Below are positions 42,884-55,027 of a stretch of 64,000 bases of DNA, one piece after another. The notes under the pieces were generated by a model, which was not told the DNA's origin, did not search any database, and worked only from the letters and a program-made list of their open reading frames with translations. Both the position numbers and the translations under genes were made by a program. The stretch's first letter is position 1, and every line of letters begins with the position of its first letter. This DNA comes from Bacteroidales bacterium (GTDB lineage: Bacteria > Bacteroidota > Bacteroidia > Bacteroidales > UBA932), in the NCBI GenBank assembly GCA_024398125.1, contig JAKSJO010000002.1, forward strand, positions 62,001 to 126,000, written 5' to 3'.

Positions 42884-43729
42884 ATGTTTATTAAACAAAA
42901 TAGTATTGTCAAAGGAAGAGTCTCTGTCATAACCCCATTCTTCAATGATGGAGAATACATTATGGACTGTATTTCTTCTGTACAGAATTCCACGTATCCT
43001 GATATTGAGCATATTATTATAGATGATGGATCAACACCAGAGCATTCAAAAGTATTAGATGTCATAGACTTTCCGAATATTATTATTATACATAAGCCCA
43101 ATGAAGGAGTATGTATAACAAGAAATATGGGATTAGAAATAGCGACAGGAGAGTTTATTCTCCCATTGGATGCGGATGATAAAATATCTGAAAATTACGT
43201 ATCCGATGCGGTCGAAGTGCTTCAGAAAGATCCGAATGTTAGGGTTGTAACATCGGAGATATCGCAAAGATTTGGTAAATCAGATTATAGGATCATCTTC
43301 GATGAGCCCTTTAATATGGGGACTCTACTTTCTAGAAACCTATTTCATATTACAACAATGTTCCGAGCTTGTGATGCTATTAGGGTAGGAGGGTTCGATA
43401 CGGATTTTAATAAAGGCCTTGAAGATTGGAATTTTTGGATTTCAATGATGGCTTTGGGTGGCTCTGTTGGGATAATACCTGGAACAAATTTTTATTATAG
43501 AATAAAAAATATCCGTAGAAATACATCTTTTGGAGGAGAGATTGGGCATAGGGAATTGCAGAAGTTGATTTGGAAAAAGCATAGAGATTTATATTCAGTT
43601 TACTATGCAGACCCTTATGAAACTTATGCATATCGTGCTTTAAAACAAGATAGTTTAAAGTCTTTGCCAGAAAGAATCAGAGATGCTTTTTTCAATTTTA
43701 GTAAATCGTTGATTTCAAAAAGGAAATGA
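42884..43729 (+). CDS. Glycosyltransferase family 2
   Basis: A 281-residue GT-A enzyme: VSVITPFFNDGEYI start, IIDDGSTPEH, LPLDADDKI (DxD) and GLEDWNFWISM carrying the ED motif of the catalytic base. It follows the previous GT2 by 8 bases. Donor sugar not predictable. Confidence 0.88.
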   Translation: MFIKQNSIVKGRVSVITPFFNDGEYIMDCISSVQNSTYPDIEHIIIDDGSTPEHSKVLDVIDFPNIIIIHKPNEGVCITRNMGLEIATGEFILPLDADDKISENYVSDAVEVLQKDPNVRVVTSEISQRFGKSDYRIIFDEPFNMGTLLSRNLFHITTMFRACDAIRVGGFDTDFNKGLEDWNFWISMMALGGSVGIIPGTNFYYRIKNIRRNTSFGGEIGHRELQKLIWKKHRDLYSVYYADPYETYAYRALKQDSLKSLPERIRDAFFNFSKSLISKRK

Positions 43730-43811
43730 CTATTGTATTAGCCGTTGCACTATTTCGTACGTTGAGAGTTCTCTATTGAACAGGTATTTATGTTAAATGC
43801 TATTTGGATCG

Positions 43812-44564
43812 ATGAAAATTGGTATTATTATTCAGGCTAGATTAGGCTCTTCAAGGTTGCCTGGCAAGATTCTTTTACCTTTTTTTGATGGGAAATGTAT
43901 TCTTGATATAATCATAGACAAGGCAAAGTCATGCCGAGAAACCTCAGTAATTGTTGCAACATCGGTGGACCCAAGCAATGATGAGTTGGTAAGGCATTTG
44001 GAGGGTCAAGATGTTTGCATTTATAGGGGTTCTGAAAAAGATGTATTGAGCAGATTTGTAATTGCTGCAGAAGAGAATAATCTTGATGGCGTAATCAGGA
44101 TTTGCTCGGATAATCCATTTCTGGATTTGGAGTCTTTATGTAAATTGTGTGACGAGGCAATGAAGCAAAAAGCCGACTATATAGGTTTTATGGTTAATGA
44201 AACTCCATCCATAAAAACCCATTTCGGCTTTTGGGCAGAATATGCGTCTTGTTCAGCTTTAAAGAGAGTTGCGGAACTTACGCCTCCTAATAGTCTTGCG
44301 CACGAGCATGTTACTTGGTATTTGTATAACCATCCTGATGAATTTGTATGTAAATGGCTGGAGACCAATCCCCTCCTGCAAGGAAGAAGTGACATTCGCT
44401 TAACCGTTGATACCAGAGAAGATTTTGAAAATATCAAAGTTTTGTTCTCTTTAACCTCAGAGCTTTATGACAGTTGTTCAATTGATGATATTGTTCATTT
44501 CCTTGATGAACATCCATCCTTCTTACAGACAATGAAGTCAGAGATTAAAAAAAACGAAAAGTAA
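43812..44564 (+). CDS. SpsF-like cytidylyltransferase (CMP-sugar synthetase)
   Basis: A 250-residue enzyme; start 43812 gives the typical MKIGIIIQARLGSSRLPGK, the nucleotide-binding loop of the SpsF/NeuA/KdsB group (ATG 43797 would add five residues). It probably activates a nonulosonic acid with CTP. It is followed 3 bases later by the NeuB-like synthase and, two genes on, by a KdsC-like phosphatase. Confidence 0.85.
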   Translation: MKIGIIIQARLGSSRLPGKILLPFFDGKCILDIIIDKAKSCRETSVIVATSVDPSNDELVRHLEGQDVCIYRGSEKDVLSRFVIAAEENNLDGVIRICSDNPFLDLESLCKLCDEAMKQKADYIGFMVNETPSIKTHFGFWAEYASCSALKRVAELTPPNSLAHEHVTWYLYNHPDEFVCKWLETNPLLQGRSDIRLTVDTREDFENIKVLFSLTSELYDSCSIDDIVHFLDEHPSFLQTMKSEIKKNEK

Positions 44565-44567
44565 AAT

Positions 44568-45608
44568 ATGGAAAGTACATATATAATCGGTGAAATAGGT
44601 CAGAACCATAATGGGTCTGTAGATATCGCTAAACTTCTCGTTGACCTGGTTGCAAGACCTGTACATGAGGATCTCTTCAATCTTGATCTTAAGCCTATGG
44701 ACGCAGTCAAAATGACAAAAAGAGACCTTAATGAGGAACTTTCAGCGTCACAGATGGCCAGGCCATATAACAATGCAAATTCATTTGGTGCGACATATGG
44801 TGAGCATCGTGCTTTTCTCGAGTTGTCTGACGAAGATCATTTTGAGGTATATAAGCACGCAAAGTGTTTGGGACTCGACTTCGTAGAGACCCTTTGTGCC
44901 AAGGGCTGCCTCTCATTGTTGAAGCTTTTTACTCCAGATAAGCTTAAAGTGGCAAGCAGGGATCTGACTAATCTCCCTCTCCTTGCGGTCCTTGCTGAAA
45001 CTAAAATACCTATCATTCTTTCTACTGGAATGGCAGGGAAAAAGGAACTTGATGAAGCGCTTGAGGTGATTAATAGATACCATTCCAACATCTCTATCCT
45101 TCATTGTGTATCGCAGTATCCAACCGAACCGGACAATTTGAATCTGAGAACCATATCATATCTAAAGAAGAACTATGGCCAGTACAAGATTGGATTTTCT
45201 GACCACACTATAGGAATTGCAGCTCCAATTGTGGCAATCGGTATGGGCGCAGAAATCATCGAGAAGCATATTACCATCGATCGTAGGATGAAAGGAACAG
45301 ATCAACCTGGCTCACTAGGCCCAGATGGAGTTAACAGGATGATACGCGATATCAGAATTGCAGAACGTTGGCTTGGAGAAGATAACCTTTATATCGACAA
45401 AGCTGTTATATCAGCGAAAAATAAGCTTGAAAGATCAATCGCAACACTCAGAGATATGAAAGCAGGAGAAGTAATAAAAGAATCAGACCTGCACCTTTTG
45501 AGCCCTGGAGATGGATACAAATGGAGTCAATTGTCAAAAGTAGTAGGCAAGATTCTCACCAGGAACATCCCTGCGAATGAGGTTATTTATCCAGAAGATT
45601 TAGAATAG
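44568..45608 (+). CDS. NeuB/SpsE-like nonulosonate synthase
   Basis: A 346-residue enzyme that condenses phosphoenolpyruvate with a hexose or its phosphate. The TIM-barrel NeuB domain (about 1-270) begins EIGQNHNG and includes KVASRDLTN, STGMA, HCVSQYPT, GFSDHT and EKHIT. The SAF antifreeze-like domain covers about 285-346. No ManNAc-forming epimerase or UDP-sugar dehydratase for legionaminate or pseudaminate is nearby, so a KDN-type product made from mannose-6-phosphate is the simplest reading (inference). Confidence 0.88.
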   Translation: MESTYIIGEIGQNHNGSVDIAKLLVDLVARPVHEDLFNLDLKPMDAVKMTKRDLNEELSASQMARPYNNANSFGATYGEHRAFLELSDEDHFEVYKHAKCLGLDFVETLCAKGCLSLLKLFTPDKLKVASRDLTNLPLLAVLAETKIPIILSTGMAGKKELDEALEVINRYHSNISILHCVSQYPTEPDNLNLRTISYLKKNYGQYKIGFSDHTIGIAAPIVAIGMGAEIIEKHITIDRRMKGTDQPGSLGPDGVNRMIRDIRIAERWLGEDNLYIDKAVISAKNKLERSIATLRDMKAGEVIKESDLHLLSPGDGYKWSQLSKVVGKILTRNIPANEVIYPEDLE

Positions 45609-45618
45609 GCAGATAATA

Positions 45619-48219
<2,601 letters not shown>

Positions 48220-48223
<4 letters not shown>

Positions 48224-49143
48224 GACAAAAAGTGAAGAGATTGACTATAGTCTGTAAGAGATCCGATTATCTCGACTTTATTCTGTCTGGGTTGAAGTCA
48301 GATATGGATATTGTTCCGATAGAGTCTCTTGAGAATTGGTTCTGGAGGTTTCTGCATCTTGTCTTAAATGGCAAGTCCAAGACTCCCACTCGTGGCTTAA
48401 ATACATATATTTCCTCGAAGACCATAAAGCGTCTGAAGGCTATTAATTCTGACGCTGTTCTTATGCTTGGTGCAATTGATTTCCGTATGGCCCATGTAAT
48501 CAGTCACTGCATACCTCGGGGTGTGGATAAAGCGATCTGGGTATGGAATGAAGTCGGGAAAGACAATTATGAAGATCATAAATGGGCATTCACCCATTAT
48601 AAAGAGCTGGGTATTCGTACGTTTTCATATAATCCTGCAGATGTGGATACTTATGGACTGGAATACATCCCTCAGGTTTATAGATATGTAGATGGGTTGT
48701 TTAAGGGCATTGCCATAGAACAGGATTGCTATTGGGTTGGTCGTCCCAAAGGTAGAACTGAACACCTCTTGGATATCTCTGCTGAGTTGGATATGGCAGG
48801 CTTGTCATATAAGTTCATGGTGATTGAGAGATCGGAGGATGCAATAAGCTATCTAGATAACCTCAAGGAGATTTCGGCATCTAGATGTCTTGTCGACTTT
48901 TATAATGCGACGAATGAAGGTGTTTCACTTCGTGTTATGGAGGCACTTTTTTTAAAAAAGAAACTGATTACAACAAATAGATTTGTGACTAAATACGATT
49001 TCTATAACCCTCAGAATATCTTTATATGGGGGGTAGATAATCCAGAAAAATTGGGAGAGTTTGTCAGAAGCACTTTTGTACCAGTTGCCAAGGAGATAGT
49101 AAGCCGATATGATATTAATAATTGGATAAAGAATTTTCAATGA
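48220..49143 (+). CDS. Putative glycosyltransferase (GT-B-like)
   Basis: A 307-residue protein starting at TTG 48220 (GTG 48232 possible). It has a Rossmann-like N-terminal part with DAVLMLGAIDF, and a C-terminal NEGVSLRVMEALFLKKKLITTN that matches the E-x7-E donor site of GT4-like enzymes. It is coupled at both ends by 4-base overlaps. Specific function unknown. Confidence 0.6.
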
Positions 49144-50111
49144 AAATTTCAGTTATTACGCCGGTTTACAATGTGCGACCTTTCATCAGGAAGTGCGTAG
49201 AGTCATTGATGGCCCAGACATTTACAGATATTGAATATATCTTTGTAAATGACGCTTCTTCCGATGGAAGTATAGATATCTTGAAAGAAGCCGTTTCAAA
49301 CTATCCCCACAAGAATATTACTATACTGACGCATGAAGTTAACAGTGGACTTCCAGCATCCAGAAAAACCGGATTTGAGTATGCCTCAGGGGAATATATC
49401 TTCAACTGTGATGGAGATGATTTCGTAGAACCGACTATGCTTCAGAAACTGCATGATGCAGTCATTGAGAATGGTGCTGATTATGCTTATTGTGATTTTT
49501 ATTTGACCTATGATAAGGGTGAGCGTTATATGGCTTGCCCTTCTTTTACAAGTGCCGATGAGGCTTTGCGGAAAGGTTATCTGAGGGGGACAATGAAGTA
49601 TAATGTGTGGAATAAGCTCATAAAGAGAGAATTATACAATGACGTTGTATTCCCTGTGAAGCATAAGAAAGGTGGGGAGGATATGATAATGCTAGGTATT
49701 CTATCCAAGGCAAAGAGAGTCGTTCATATCCCTGAGGCCTTATATCACTATGTCAAGACAAATTCAACGGCTATTTCAGAATCGTTCTCAGAACAAAGAC
49801 TTATCGATATAAAGTATAATGCAGACACCGCGATTGCGGTTTTGGAACGTGATTACCCTGCAGATCTAACTGAAGATATAATGTTCTTTAAGTTGAATGT
49901 CAAGCTTCCGTTCTTGATTACAGATGAGAAACGGAGGCACGAGGTATGGAAACAGTGGTATCCCGAGGCCAATAGATACGCTATGACAAACAAGGTATTG
50001 CCTTTACGGACCAGATTCCTTCAAAAGTCTGCGGCATTAAACCAGTGGTGGCTGGTGTCATTGTATTATAAGATTGTGTATGGGTTTATATATAAATTGA
50101 GATATCTATGA
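49140..50111 (+). CDS. Glycosyltransferase family 2
   Basis: A 323-residue GT2 enzyme; ATG 49140 overlaps the previous TGA (ATGA) and gives MKISVITPVYNV. FVNDASSDGS, NCDGDDFVE (DxD) and KKGGEDMIML (ED) are present. Long basic C-terminus, possibly membrane associated. Confidence 0.9.
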   Translation: MKISVITPVYNVRPFIRKCVESLMAQTFTDIEYIFVNDASSDGSIDILKEAVSNYPHKNITILTHEVNSGLPASRKTGFEYASGEYIFNCDGDDFVEPTMLQKLHDAVIENGADYAYCDFYLTYDKGERYMACPSFTSADEALRKGYLRGTMKYNVWNKLIKRELYNDVVFPVKHKKGGEDMIMLGILSKAKRVVHIPEALYHYVKTNSTAISESFSEQRLIDIKYNADTAIAVLERDYPADLTEDIMFFKLNVKLPFLITDEKRRHEVWKQWYPEANRYAMTNKVLPLRTRFLQKSAALNQWWLVSLYYKIVYGFIYKLRYL

Positions 50112-51385
50112 CGATAGTGCGTTTCTTTTCAATGATAATCATAGGTATTCTTACGAGTTTCTTTATCTTCCCGGTAGGGTTTGTCGGGCTGCCGGAGTCT
50201 TTGAATACGAAACAGATAATGGCTGTCCTCGGTATCGTGTTCTTTGTTTTCAACTCAGTGGCAGATCGAAGTTTTGGACTAAAGAGGTCAACTCTTTTAT
50301 CTGCGGCTCTTGCAATAATCTTTTCTCTGTGGTGTTTCTTCTGTGTGACAATCAATCATACAAATGATTATGCCTACGCCACATACATAAGGTCGTTCAT
50401 AATATGGCTTTCATCGGCATATTGTCTTGTATGTGTCATGAAGGCTGAGCACGGTCGTGTTTCGATTAGTTTGCTTATAAGGTACCTACTTTTTGTTTCT
50501 GTCGTACAGTGCCTATTGGCTGTATTGATAGATAATATCTCTGCTATACGTCTATTGGTATGGAATGTATTTACTCTAAGTCAAAGAGCTGTTGAGGGTG
50601 GTCGTTTGTATGGAATCGGTGCATCTCTTGATTCTGGAGGAATTCGTTTTGCAACGACGCTTCTTTTGACGTCCCATTTCATTGTAAATGATACTTCTGT
50701 CAAAGATAGTAAGGTAAAACTTGCTTCTTATTTGTTATGTTTTCTGTTTGTCTCGGTTATTGGCTCCACTATATCTAGGACAACTCTTATTGGAATGGCA
50801 TTGGGATTGGTCTATATTGCTGGCAATTATGGATACACTAAATACATGCTTTTGACAAAAACTCAGATACGTTTCTGGGGTATTTTGTTACTCATCCTTG
50901 CTATTGTTTCAGTTTATTCTATTCATTTTTACTCTTCGTCTGCTGTATTTAGGGAATATGTGAGGTTCGCATTCGAATCTTTCTTTAATTATTTTGAAAA
51001 AGGAACCTTTTCATCCAATTCTACAGATATTTTAATGAATATGTGGATTTGGCCTTCTGATTCAGATGGATGGATATATGGATATGGTAATTTTGATAAC
51101 TGGTATTATCATACCGATATCGGTTACTGTCGTTTTACCATGTATTGTGGTTTGGTTGGCGTATTCCTTTTCTCTATCTTCTTTATATATAATGCATATG
51201 CTATTAAAGATAAGTACATAGGAGGCAAGGTATTGTCATTGATGCTCTTAGTGGTCGTATTTGTTATTTGGATTAAAGTGTCAACTGATATTTTCCAGTT
51301 CTTTGCACTGCTTTTTCTTATAAATGGGGATTTTGAACAGGAAGATGATTCAGAAGAAGATCATGTTACCATGATATTTGAGTGA
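50108..51385 (+). CDS. Wzy/WaaL-like O-antigen polymerase or ligase membrane protein
   Basis: A 425-residue protein with about 11 hydrophobic helices and a large extracytoplasmic loop (about 305-350) containing GWIYGYGNFDNWYYHTDIGY. This layout is shared by Wzy polymerases and WaaL ligases, which cannot be told apart here. Because the locus has a Wzm/Wzt exporter and no Wzx flippase, a ligase-type or atypical role should be considered. ATG overlaps the GT2 stop by 4 bases. Confidence 0.75.
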   Translation: MTIVRFFSMIIIGILTSFFIFPVGFVGLPESLNTKQIMAVLGIVFFVFNSVADRSFGLKRSTLLSAALAIIFSLWCFFCVTINHTNDYAYATYIRSFIIWLSSAYCLVCVMKAEHGRVSISLLIRYLLFVSVVQCLLAVLIDNISAIRLLVWNVFTLSQRAVEGGRLYGIGASLDSGGIRFATTLLLTSHFIVNDTSVKDSKVKLASYLLCFLFVSVIGSTISRTTLIGMALGLVYIAGNYGYTKYMLLTKTQIRFWGILLLILAIVSVYSIHFYSSSAVFREYVRFAFESFFNYFEKGTFSSNSTDILMNMWIWPSDSDGWIYGYGNFDNWYYHTDIGYCRFTMYCGLVGVFLFSIFFIYNAYAIKDKYIGGKVLSLMLLVVVFVIWIKVSTDIFQFFALLFLINGDFEQEDDSEEDHVTMIFE

Positions 51386-51415
51386 TGTTATTTTTGAACG
51401 ATAATAACGTGTATT

Positions 51416-51661
51416 ATGGAAATAAATGTAATTATTCAAGAAATCGCTGAGACGATTCGAGTCGTACTAGATGATGATTCTATTGTTGTTGATGGGCAAA
51501 GTGCTCCAGATGAGATAAACGGTTGGGATTCGGTAACACATGTATCACTTATCTCAGCTATTGAAGCAAAGTATGGCGTAAAACTATCTTTGAGAGAGTC
51601 AATGTCTTGGGAAACTTTGGGAGAATTGGCAGAAACAATAGCGGGGAAAATAGATGCATAA
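51416..51661 (+). CDS. Acyl carrier protein
   Basis: An 81-residue acidic four-helix carrier protein. The phosphopantetheine site is Ser39 in GWDSVTHV, the variant of DSL seen in DltC- and NRPS-like carrier proteins. It overlaps the following acyltransferase gene by 8 bases, and an adenylation enzyme is next, so it is a dedicated carrier for this locus rather than the fatty-acid ACP. Confidence 0.88.
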   Translation: MEINVIIQEIAETIRVVLDDDSIVVDGQSAPDEINGWDSVTHVSLISAIEAKYGVKLSLRESMSWETLGELAETIAGKIDA

Positions 51662-52349
51662 AAGTTTTTTCAAGTGGTTCTTGCCAACCATCTACTTCAA
51701 TATTAAGTACTTCCCTTTCAAGGATGCTCTTAAGCTTCCGGTTTATATTTATGATACGAGGTTCCTCAGACTGAAAGGGACGGTTGAAATCAAAGCCACA
51801 CAGCTTACGCGGGGAATGATAAAGATTGGATATCCCGAGACGAGCCTTCATCATGATAATAAATATACTATAGAGATTTCAGGGAAGGTGAGGTTTCATG
51901 GCCCATGCCGTCTTGGCAGAGGTGGAGTCTTGTCTGTTGGCCCTAAAGGATTACTAGATATGGGGGATAGGACAATTGTCAGTGATGGATCAAGAATCAT
52001 ATGTTTCCACTACATCTCAATAGGGAATAGATCCACCGCTGGTTGGGACTGCTCTTTTTGTGATACAGATTTCCATGCAATGAAAAATGCATTCACAGAA
52101 AAAAAGTTAAGGGCTTATGCTCCAATTTTGATTGGTAGTAGTAATTGGATAGGTTCTTCCTGCAATTTCTTAAAAGGGACAGTTACACCTGGCTATACCG
52201 CGGTGTCTTCTAGTAGCGTCCTCTCAAGGAAGTATAAATGTGAAGAAAAATCAATTATTGCGGGAAACCCTGCATCAGTCGTTTCTGAAGGTTGTTTCTA
52301 TAGAGACATGGATGATGATAGAGTTGAATACCAGTATTATGAAGTATAA
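51654..52349 (+). CDS. Left-handed-beta-helix acyltransferase
   Basis: A 231-residue protein. The N-terminal region is followed by hexapeptide-type coils (GKVRFHGPCRLGRGG, GPKGLLDMGDRTIVSDGSR) and the C-terminal PILIGSSNWIGSSCNFLKGTV type coil ending in AGNPASVV. The usual catalytic His may be His in DTDFHAM. It probably takes an acyl or aminoacyl group from the ACP or CoA to the glycan. It overlaps both neighbours. Confidence 0.75.
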   Translation: MHKSFFKWFLPTIYFNIKYFPFKDALKLPVYIYDTRFLRLKGTVEIKATQLTRGMIKIGYPETSLHHDNKYTIEISGKVRFHGPCRLGRGGVLSVGPKGLLDMGDRTIVSDGSRIICFHYISIGNRSTAGWDCSFCDTDFHAMKNAFTEKKLRAYAPILIGSSNWIGSSCNFLKGTVTPGYTAVSSSSVLSRKYKCEEKSIIAGNPASVVSEGCFYRDMDDDRVEYQYYEV

Positions 52350-53832
52350 TTTCGTACAGCATATATTGTTATCGATTTTTGATGATAAAAAGTATGACAG
52401 TAAAGCTTTTTATATAAACAAGCGTTATTATACATATAGGGACTTGGCATCACTCACCAGCCAGATTATCCCTATCGTTAATAAGCTTGATACGGACTTA
52501 ATTTGTCTTTACGCCACAGATGATATTCGGACCTATGCATCTATTTTGGCAGTTTGGGCATGTGGAAAGGCCTATGTCCCATTAAATCCTCAACAGCCGG
52601 TTGAAAGGCATAGGGAAGTAGTACGGAGTGTGTCTTCGGGTTATATATTGTCTTCTGCAAGTGGATATGATATTGGTTTGGAGGGTACATGTGTTCTGGA
52701 TATTTCCGGGATAAAGATAATCGAAGACTTTTTACCAATCGAAATAATAAATGTTGAAGAGGACTCGCTTGCATATATCATCTTTACATCTGGAAGTACA
52801 GGAAATCCAAAAGGCGTTCCTATCTCTAGGTACAATCTGGTGGCATTTGTTGATTCCATGGATTGTATAGGCCTTGAGATATCCTCTGCCGACAAATGCC
52901 TTCAACCATTTGACTTGACATTTGACTTTTCTGTATCTTCCTATTTGATTCCTTTGGTTAAAGGAGCCTGTGTGTACACTATTCCAGCTAAATCAATAAA
53001 GTTCCTATATATTGCAAAGTTGATAGAGGATCATAGACTATCTGTTCTTCAGATGGTCCCGTCTATGATGAGAAATCTTCTTCCGTATATTACAGAACTT
53101 GATTTGTCATCTGTCAAATATAATATTTTCTGTGGGGAGTCCCTCTCTTTATCTGCAATCGAAAAATGGCATGAAGCTAATCCTGACATGGTGACATACA
53201 ACATGTATGGACCGACTGAGGATACTGTTTTTTGCTCATATTATGTAGTAAATAAGGAAAATGTAAATAAAATAGACGCCTCAAATGATATAGTGTCCAT
53301 TGGTATTCCGTTTAAGAATTCAAATATTCTTATTGTTGACGATTCTGGTAATATCGTGACAGATTATTTCAAGGAGGGTGAACTTTGCATATCTGGAAAG
53401 CAATTGACATCAGGATATTGGAAAAATGAGGCTGAGAATAATAGTAGATTTTTCATGATCGCTGACACTAGGTATTATAGAACCGGTGATATATGCTTTT
53501 GGGGAAATGATTCCAATCTGATGTTTGTAGGGCGAAAAGACTTCCAAGTAAAGATCAATGGTTATAGAGTCGAACTTGGAGAAATTGAAAAAGCTTTTTC
53601 TGATGCCTCAAATGGTAGGTTTTGTGTGGCTGTCCCATTTGTCAATATTCAAGGAAATACTGAAGTAGCTTTGGTTATAGAAGGAACTGAATATGAATAC
53701 TCCAAAGAAAAGCAGGTTATGATATCTCGTCTTCCGAAGTATGAGATACCTTCATTATGGAGATTCATAAAATCGATTCCTCTTAATCAAAATGGAAAGG
53801 TTGACAGGAATGCTCTGAAAGCCATGCTTTAA
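52339..53832 (+). CDS. AMP-forming adenylation enzyme (NRPS A-domain/DltA-like)
   Basis: A 497-residue ANL-superfamily ligase. ATG 52339 (MKYNFVQHIL) is preferred; the longer ORF reads through the acyltransferase gene in another frame. Core motifs: A3 YIIFTSGSTGNPKG, A5 NMYGPTED, A7 YRTGDI, A8 FQVKINGYRVELGEIE, A10 NQNGKVDR with the catalytic Lys. It activates a carboxylic acid (amino acid in close relatives) and loads it on the ACP two genes upstream. Substrate not readable. Confidence 0.88.
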   Translation: MKYNFVQHILLSIFDDKKYDSKAFYINKRYYTYRDLASLTSQIIPIVNKLDTDLICLYATDDIRTYASILAVWACGKAYVPLNPQQPVERHREVVRSVSSGYILSSASGYDIGLEGTCVLDISGIKIIEDFLPIEIINVEEDSLAYIIFTSGSTGNPKGVPISRYNLVAFVDSMDCIGLEISSADKCLQPFDLTFDFSVSSYLIPLVKGACVYTIPAKSIKFLYIAKLIEDHRLSVLQMVPSMMRNLLPYITELDLSSVKYNIFCGESLSLSAIEKWHEANPDMVTYNMYGPTEDTVFCSYYVVNKENVNKIDASNDIVSIGIPFKNSNILIVDDSGNIVTDYFKEGELCISGKQLTSGYWKNEAENNSRFFMIADTRYYRTGDICFWGNDSNLMFVGRKDFQVKINGYRVELGEIEKAFSDASNGRFCVAVPFVNIQGNTEVALVIEGTEYEYSKEKQVMISRLPKYEIPSLWRFIKSIPLNQNGKVDRNALKAML

Positions 53833-53847
53833 AAGATTGAACTCCCA

Positions 53848-54996
53848 ATGACCATCCTATACCTCATCCCCGCCACATATCGCCCTGCCGGAATGGAGAG
53901 GGTGCTGGCGAACAAGGCTAACTGGCTGGCGAGGCAAGTCGATGCTCAGGGCCAGCCGGAATATGATATCATTATTGCCACTTCGGACCAAAAGGGGAGA
54001 CCGAGCGCATTCCAGCTTGACCAGAGAATCAGAACGGTTGATCTCGGGATTAACTATGAGGAAAACAACGGTCAGTCTTTCCTAAACAAGTTGATTCATT
54101 ATCCCGGTAAGCAGTTGAGGCATCGCTCCAGACTTAAGGCGTTGATCCGAAAGGAAAAACCCGATATTGTGGTGTCGATGTTTTGTAACGATGAGGGTTT
54201 CGTTCCATCCATTGCAAATGGTGCAAAGACTGTATTGGAAATTCATTTCTCAAGGTTCAAGCGCCTTCAGTACGGACGAAAGGGATTCTGGGCGCTCGCG
54301 GACAGGCTTAGGAGCAAGATGGATCTAAGAACGGCCAGCCGCTTCGACCGCTTTGTTGTACTCACAGAAGAAGATGCGGGCTACTGGGGCAATCTTCCAA
54401 ATCTCACGGTCATCCCCAACGCCCGTACATTCACTGTCGACAATCCGGCAACCCTCGACAGCAAGACCGTTATTGCGGTAGGACGATACAATTTCCAGAA
54501 ACAGTTCGAAGTTCTCATAGACGCATGGAAACTGCTCGCGAAAGAGTTCTCCGACTGGACCCTCAGGATTGCCGGAGATGGCGAGGAAAGAGCCTTTCTG
54601 GAGCGCAGAATAGCCGATTATGGCTTACAGGGCAGCGTCATTTTAGGCCCGGAAACCGACATGAAATCAGCATACCTCAACTCGTCGATATTGGCGATGT
54701 CATCACGCTATGAAGGCCTCCCGATGGTACTTCTTGAGGCTCAGGCATGCGGTCTTCCGATAGTAAGTTTCGCTTGCAAGTGCGGCCCGAAGGATGTCAT
54801 TACTGACGGTGTCGACGGCTTCCTGGTTGAGGAAGGAAATACGACTGACCTGGCCGACAAGCTGTTCACCATCATGGCTGACAAGGACCTCCGCAAGAGT
54901 ATGGGCGCAGCCGCATATAAAGCCTCGGAGCGATATGACGAGAATGAGATCATGGCCCGTTGGGAAGCCCTGTTCAACGAGTTGACCACCGAGTAA
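53848..54996 (+). CDS. Glycosyltransferase family 4
   Basis: A 382-residue GT-B enzyme. The N-terminal YRPAGMERVLANKANWLAR start and the C-terminal SSRYEGLPMVLLEAQACGLP with the E-x7-E donor motif are typical. Base composition returns to GC-rich within this gene (33 of 60 at 54541-54600 against 23 of 60 at 53701-53760), so it marks the right end of the AT-rich cassette. Confidence 0.92.
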   Translation: MTILYLIPATYRPAGMERVLANKANWLARQVDAQGQPEYDIIIATSDQKGRPSAFQLDQRIRTVDLGINYEENNGQSFLNKLIHYPGKQLRHRSRLKALIRKEKPDIVVSMFCNDEGFVPSIANGAKTVLEIHFSRFKRLQYGRKGFWALADRLRSKMDLRTASRFDRFVVLTEEDAGYWGNLPNLTVIPNARTFTVDNPATLDSKTVIAVGRYNFQKQFEVLIDAWKLLAKEFSDWTLRIAGDGEERAFLERRIADYGLQGSVILGPETDMKSAYLNSSILAMSSRYEGLPMVLLEAQACGLPIVSFACKCGPKDVITDGVDGFLVEEGNTTDLADKLFTIMADKDLRKSMGAAAYKASERYDENEIMARWEALFNELTTE

Positions 54997-55027
54997 TACA
55001 AGAGCCCATATCATAGATACCCCAAGA

